NCBI GenBank assembly: GCA_018780365.1
Contig: JADMJR010000023.1
Location: 1-35,728 of the forward strand
Direction of reading: 5' to 3'
DNA from: Acidovorax sp.
Lineage (GTDB): Bacteria; Pseudomonadota; Gammaproteobacteria; Burkholderiales; Burkholderiaceae_C
DNA length: 35,728 nucleotides
The number at the start of each line of letters is the position of its first letter. Within the stretch, counting starts at the first letter, position 1. A program made the position numbers and the translations under genes. The notes under the pieces were generated by a model, which saw only the letters and a program-made list of their open reading frames with translations, had not been told where the DNA came from and did not search any database. Below are positions 32,453 through 35,728 of the stretch, piece by piece.

Positions 32453-32920
32453 CTATCGGGTGAACTGAATCTGCCCCTCGGGCAGGAGGTAAAGCACCAG
32501 CGCCCTGCCCTGTGCCACGGTGGGGTGGTGGGCACTGCCAGGCGGGTAGACACACCAGCCGGCCGGGTGGTTGTCAAAAGTCGCTTCACCCTCCAGCGGC
32601 ATGATCAAATCGATTTCGCCGCGGGGATGGCTGTGGTGCGGCCCCGCCAGGTTCTGCATGTCCACCACATCCACAGAGAAACGGTGCAATGCGTCATCGG
32701 GTTTGAACACACGGCCGTAACGGATGCCACCGCCCTCGCGCTCGCACAGCCAGCCCTCTTGCACCCCAGCCATGCAGCCCTCTTTGAGCCGCACGTACAT
32801 TGCGCTGTCGGGGCCATGGGCCTGGTTGAGCCAGTCTGCCAGCGCCGCATCCAGCGGCCGCCCGGCAATCTGGCCCGTCAACTCCATGAGGGTCTGGTGA
32901 AATACAGCTTTGGTGGGCAT
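32453..32920 (-). CDS. DUF4863 / PnbB-like protein (4-hydroxylaminobenzoate lyase family)
   Basis: 155 residues from ATG 32920; ATG 32944 is another possible start. The N-terminal helix part (TGQIAGRPLDAALADWLNQA) leads to a small cupin-like barrel: GPHHSHPRGEIDLIMPLEG carries clustered histidines and a Glu suited to metal binding, and YPPGSAHHPTV supplies another pair. The family includes PnbB, which turns 4-hydroxylaminobenzoate into protocatechuate and ammonia. Here it is the first gene of the minus-strand box arm, so a role on a ring-hydroxylated or nitrogenous benzoate is possible. No nitrobenzoate reductase gene is near. The function in box clusters is unproven. Confidence 0.78.
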   Translation of the reverse strand: MPTKAVFHQTLMELTGQIAGRPLDAALADWLNQAHGPDSAMYVRLKEGCMAGVQEGWLCEREGGGIRYGRVFKPDDALHRFSVDVVDMQNLAGPHHSHPRGEIDLIMPLEGEATFDNHPAGWCVYPPGSAHHPTVAQGRALVLYLLPEGQIQFTR

Positions 32921-32993
32921 AGGCGTCTCGAATGAAGGCGTCATGGGCGAGAGGCCATGCATTTGATCCATGTCCTTGCACCGCCCATAAACA

Positions 32994-33007
32994 TGCAGTA
33001 TGTTGCG
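32994..33007. promoter_or_regulatory. Candidate BoxR site 1 (7/8) in the DUF4863-boxR gap
   Basis: TGCA-GTATGT-TGCG matches the BoxR operator form TGCA-N6-TGCA at 7 of 8 fixed positions. It lies 74 bp before the DUF4863 ATG, a suitable place to control the minus-strand box arm. Confidence 0.5.
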
Positions 33008-33043
33008 CCAAATGAACAATAGTTGGTGATTCACACAACGTCA

Positions 33044-33057
33044 AGCACTATAGTGCA
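33044..33057. promoter_or_regulatory. Candidate BoxR site 2 (7/8) upstream of boxR
   Basis: AGCA-CTATAG-TGCA matches the BoxR operator form at 7 of 8 positions and contains the perfect palindrome GCACTATAGTGC (33045-33056). TATAGT at 33049-33054 inside it could be a -10 box, so a bound repressor would cover the promoter. It is 57 bp upstream of the boxR ATG, which would allow autoregulation. Confidence 0.5.
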
Positions 33058-33114
33058 TATTTGGTGTTTTCCCTGACGGAGAACCACAGCGACAATCTGC
33101 GCACGAGGACGGGT

Positions 33115-34056
33115 ATGAATGAACAAGAAGAGGCAGGGATGGGCTTGCCAGTGAGCGCCCCAGAAGGCGCAGCCGTGTTGGTCGAAGAGCCGAAGAACCC
33201 CCTGCTTGTGGCACTCGGGGAGCGTGTGCGCAACCTGCGCGCGCAGCGGGGACTCACCCGCAAGGCCGTGGCCGTGGCGGCGGATGTGTCGGAACGGCAC
33301 TTGGCCAACCTGGAGTACGGCACAGGCAACGCCTCCATCCTGGTCTTGCAGCAGGTGGCGGGCGCGCTGCACTGCTCACTGGCAGAACTGGTGGGTGATT
33401 TCACGACGCGTTCGCCGGAGTGGTTGTTGATCCGCGAACTGCTGGAGCACCGCAGCGAACCCGAGTTGCGCCGCGCGCGCCAGGCTCTGCATGAACTGCT
33501 GAGCGGCGGCGGCAACGATGCCGCCCGGCATGGGCGCATTGCCCTTGTAGGCTTGCGGGGCGCAGGAAAATCCACACTGGGCCCCCTGCTGGCACGTGCA
33601 CTCGATGTGCCTTTCATCGAACTGAGCCGCGAGATCGAAACCCTGGCGGGTTGCAGCGTGCGTGAAATCCACGACCTCTACGGCACCACGGCCTACCGCC
33701 GCTACGAGCGCAGGGCCCTGGAGGAGACGATCCAGATCCACAGTGAAGTCGTCATCGCTACCCCCGGAGGCATTGTCTCGGACCCTGCCACCTTCAACGA
33801 ATTGCTGGCGCACTGCACCACCGTGTGGCTGCGCGCCGCGCCCGAAGAACACATGGGCCGCGTGACCGCCCAAGGCGATATGCGCCCCATGGCGGCCAGC
33901 AAGGAAGCCATGGACGATCTCAAGCGCATTCTGGACGGACGCGCCGCCTTCTACTCCAAAGCCGACATCACGGTCGACACCTCCGGGCAGACACCCGAAC
34001 AAAGCCTCGCCGCACTGCACGCGGGTGTCCGCAAGGCCACAGCCCGGGCTGCCTGA
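33115..34056 (+). CDS. boxR: BoxR transcriptional repressor (XRE HTH fused to shikimate-kinase-like domain)
   Basis: 313 residues. An N-terminal XRE helix-turn-helix (about 33-93) has LGERVRNLRAQRGLTRKAVA and VSERHLANLEYGTGNASI. A linker helix leads to a C-terminal shikimate-kinase-like domain (about 140-305) with P-loop GLRGAGKST (146-154), FIELSREIETLAG, EIHDLYGTTAYRRYERRALE, and VVIATPGGIVSDPATF. This architecture is that of BoxR/BzdR, repressors that release DNA when the kinase-like domain binds benzoyl-CoA. ATG 33115 follows GAGG; an upstream in-frame ATG at 33061 is less likely. It is divergent from the boxD/bclA arm and upstream of boxC. Confidence 0.95.
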   Translation: MNEQEEAGMGLPVSAPEGAAVLVEEPKNPLLVALGERVRNLRAQRGLTRKAVAVAADVSERHLANLEYGTGNASILVLQQVAGALHCSLAELVGDFTTRSPEWLLIRELLEHRSEPELRRARQALHELLSGGGNDAARHGRIALVGLRGAGKSTLGPLLARALDVPFIELSREIETLAGCSVREIHDLYGTTAYRRYERRALEETIQIHSEVVIATPGGIVSDPATFNELLAHCTTVWLRAAPEEHMGRVTAQGDMRPMAASKEAMDDLKRILDGRAAFYSKADITVDTSGQTPEQSLAALHAGVRKATARAA

Positions 34057-34173
34057 CGCCCATTTGCCGCGCCCTGAACAGGGCGCGAGCCCCTCGCCAT
34101 TCCCGGTCACACCACCCGAGGCGCGGCGGCAGTCCGCACACCCCCCTCTCGACGAAAGCAGCAAAAACATGCA

Positions 34174-34202
34174 TTGACTTGCCGATTGATATGCATCATG
34201 AT
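34174..34202 (+). promoter_or_regulatory. Candidate sigma-70 promoter of boxC
   Basis: TTGACT (34174-34179) and CATGAT (34197-34202) are separated by 17 bp, matching the sigma-70 consensus at 5/6 and 4/6. The -10 lies within the first BoxR operator, as expected for a BoxR-repressed promoter. Confidence 0.5.
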
Positions 34203-34215
34203 GCACATCAATCGG
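34182..34215. promoter_or_regulatory. BoxR operator O1 within a 34-bp palindrome
   Basis: The centre, 34192-34205, is TGCATCATGATGCA, an exact TGCA-N6-TGCA and itself a perfect 14-bp palindrome. It is flanked by arms CCGATTGAT (34182-34190) and ATCAATCGG (34207-34215). The total is a 34-bp palindrome with 16 of 17 pairs matching; only 34191/34206 mismatch. TGCA-N6-TGCA is the operator of BoxR in Azoarcus. Confidence 0.8.
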
Positions 34216-34222
34216 TAAAATA

Positions 34223-34236
34223 TGCATTATTTTGCA
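34223..34236. promoter_or_regulatory. BoxR operator O2
   Basis: TGCA-TTATTT-TGCA is a second exact match to TGCA-N6-TGCA, 31 bp (about three helical turns) centre-to-centre from O1. It is followed by TCAATC, which also follows O1, so the two sites share their right flank. It ends 24 bp before the boxC ATG, within the leader or downstream of the promoter. Confidence 0.75.
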
Positions 34237-34260
34237 TCAATCACCTTCTACGGAGACACC

Positions 34261-35728
34261 ATGACCAGCCCTGCGCAGCCCCCCTCTCGCGTTGACTACC
34301 GCACCGACCCCACGCAGTACCGCCACTGGAAGCTGGCGGTGGATGGCACGGTCGCCCGCCTTTCGCTCGACATTGCCGAAGACGGCGGTATCCGCCCCGG
34401 CTACAAGCTCAAACTCAACAGCTATGACCTGGGCGTGGACATCGAACTGCACGACGCGCTCAACCGCGTGCGCTTCGAGCACCCGGGTGTGCGCACGGTG
34501 ATCGTCACCAGCGCCAAGGACCGCATCTTCTGCTCGGGCGCCAACATCTTCATGCTGGGTGTCTCCAGCCACGCCTGGAAGGTGAACTTCTGCAAGTTCA
34601 CCAACGAGACGCGCAACGGCATCGAGGACTCGTCGAAACACTCGGGCCTGAAGTTCGTCGCCGCAGTGAACGGCGCCTGCGCGGGCGGCGGCTATGAGCT
34701 GGCCCTGGCCTGCGACGAGATCGTGCTGGTGGACGACCGCTCGTCGGCCGTGTCGTTGCCTGAAGTGCCGCTTCTGGGCGTGCTGCCCGGCACCGGCGGC
34801 CTGACGCGCGTGACCGACAAGCGCCATGTGCGCCACGACCTGGCCGACATCTTCTGCACCAGCGTGGAAGGCGTGCGCGGCCAGCGCGCGGTGGACTGGC
34901 GCCTGGTGGACCGCATCGCCAAGCCGGCACAGTTCGCGGCCGCCGTCGACGACGCGGCGGCGCGCCTGGCCCAAGGCAGCCACCGCCCTGCCAACGCAAA
35001 CGGCGTGGCCCTGACCCGCGTGGAGCGCGAAGAAAGCGCCGACAGCCTGCGCTACGCTCATGTCAGCGTCGACATCGATCGCACCCGCCGCACGGCCACG
35101 CTCACGCTGAAGGCCCCCACCGGCGCGCAACCCACGGACATCGTCGGCATCGAGACTGCGGGCGCCGCCTGGTGGCCGCTGGCCCTGGCCCGCCAGCTGG
35201 ACGACGCCATCCTGAACCTGCGCACCAACGAACTCGACATCGGCATCTGGCTGCTCAAGACCGAGGGCGACGCCCAGGCCGTGCTGGCGAGCGACGCCAC
35301 GCTGGTCGCCCACCAAGGCCACTGGCTGGTGCGCGAGACCATTGGCGCACTGCGCCGCACCTTCGCTCGGCTGGACGTGTCCTCGCGCAGCCTGTTCGCG
35401 CTGGTGGAGGCCGGCTCTGCCTTCTCGGGTTCGCTGGCCGAGCTGGCCTTTGCGGCCGACCGCACCTACATGCTCGCCCTGCCCGACGACGCCGAGCGCG
35501 CGCCCAAGCTCACGCTCAACGAGTTCAACTTCGGGATGCTGCCGATGGTGAACGACCAAAGCCGCCTGCAGCGCCGCTTCTACGAAGAAGCCGCACCGCT
35601 GGAAGCTGCGCGCACTGCGGCCGGCACGCCCCTGGATGCGGACGCCGCGCTGGCCCTGGGCCTGGTGACCGCCGCCCCGGACGACATCGACTGGGACGAC
35701 GAGATCCGCATCGCCATCGAGGAGCGCG
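34261..35728 (+). CDS. boxC: 2,3-epoxybenzoyl-CoA dihydrolase (partial, runs off the window)
   Basis: 489 residues are visible from ATG 34261, which has CGGAGA upstream; no stop occurs before the window ends, and the family is about 550 residues. BoxC is a crotonase-superfamily enzyme that opens 2,3-epoxybenzoyl-CoA with two water molecules to 3,4-dehydroadipyl-CoA semialdehyde and formate. Marks: VDYRTDPTQYRHWKLAVDG start, TSAKDRIFCSGANIFMLGVS, AAVNGACAGGGYELALACDE (oxyanion loop), VSLPEVPLLGVLPGTGGLTR, and a second crotonase-like half from about residue 260. It is the first gene after the two BoxR operators, and boxB and boxA are expected downstream. Confidence 0.95.
   Translation, partial: MTSPAQPPSRVDYRTDPTQYRHWKLAVDGTVARLSLDIAEDGGIRPGYKLKLNSYDLGVDIELHDALNRVRFEHPGVRTVIVTSAKDRIFCSGANIFMLGVSSHAWKVNFCKFTNETRNGIEDSSKHSGLKFVAAVNGACAGGGYELALACDEIVLVDDRSSAVSLPEVPLLGVLPGTGGLTRVTDKRHVRHDLADIFCTSVEGVRGQRAVDWRLVDRIAKPAQFAAAVDDAAARLAQGSHRPANANGVALTRVEREESADSLRYAHVSVDIDRTRRTATLTLKAPTGAQPTDIVGIETAGAAWWPLALARQLDDAILNLRTNELDIGIWLLKTEGDAQAVLASDATLVAHQGHWLVRETIGALRRTFARLDVSSRSLFALVEAGSAFSGSLAELAFAADRTYMLALPDDAERAPKLTLNEFNFGMLPMVNDQSRLQRRFYEEAAPLEAARTAAGTPLDADAALALGLVTAAPDDIDWDDEIRIAIEER

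Overview
The window looks like a chromosomal segment of a GC-rich betaproteobacterium, most likely Comamonadaceae (Acidovorax-like). The signs are very high GC, a lysine/alanine/proline-rich HU-like protein, a Bug-type solute-binding protein, a box (aerobic benzoyl-CoA) cluster, and about 65-bp AT-rich dispersed repeats of a type I associate with that family. No rRNA, tRNA, CRISPR array, transposase or prophage gene was seen. The organism assignment is inference from gene content, not a database result.

Layout. 1-8.9 kb is mixed housekeeping and hypothetical material: the tail of a probable cyanophycin-synthetase-like ligase, a CreA-family secreted protein, a DsbA/FrnE-like oxidoreductase, a DUF4279 protein in a lower-GC patch, an acyl-CoA synthetase, a TerB-DUF697 fusion, a DUF2628-SPOR membrane protein, an alpha/beta hydrolase, an M14 zinc peptidase and two overlapping very small genes. 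8.9-11.5 kb holds a membrane diguanylate cyclase and the HU-like protein.

11.6-22.6 kb is a minus-strand locus. In transcription order it is: Fur-box promoter, FecI-type sigma factor, FecR, TonB receptor with an STN signalling domain, two DUF4198 periplasmic proteins, MacA, MacB, a NodT-type outer-membrane lipoprotein and a Fur-family regulator. From the second DUF4198 gene to the Fur-family gene each stop codon overlaps the next start (ATGA or GTGA). The set suggests iron-regulated uptake of a ferric siderophore coupled to a MacAB-OMF pump, by analogy with PvdRT-OpmQ siderophore recycling.

22.7-28.4 kb is a catabolic operon: BKACE (DUF849), Bug solute-binding protein, carnitine-dehydrogenase-like enzyme and feruloyl-CoA-synthase-like ligase on the minus strand, divergent from a Crp/Fnr-type regulator. 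A perfect 14-bp palindrome lies in the divergent gap. The BKACE lacks one of the two histidines of the usual HxH metal site.

28.4-35.7 kb is a box cluster. The minus-strand arm is a DUF4863 (PnbB-like) protein, boxD aldehyde dehydrogenase, benzoate-CoA ligase and an alpha/beta hydrolase. The plus-strand arm is boxR and boxC, the latter running off the window end; boxB and boxA are expected beyond it. Two exact TGCA-N6-TGCA sites, the BoxR operator known from Azoarcus, lie between boxR and boxC, one inside a 34-bp near-perfect palindrome. Two 7/8 matches lie in the divergent gap upstream of boxR.
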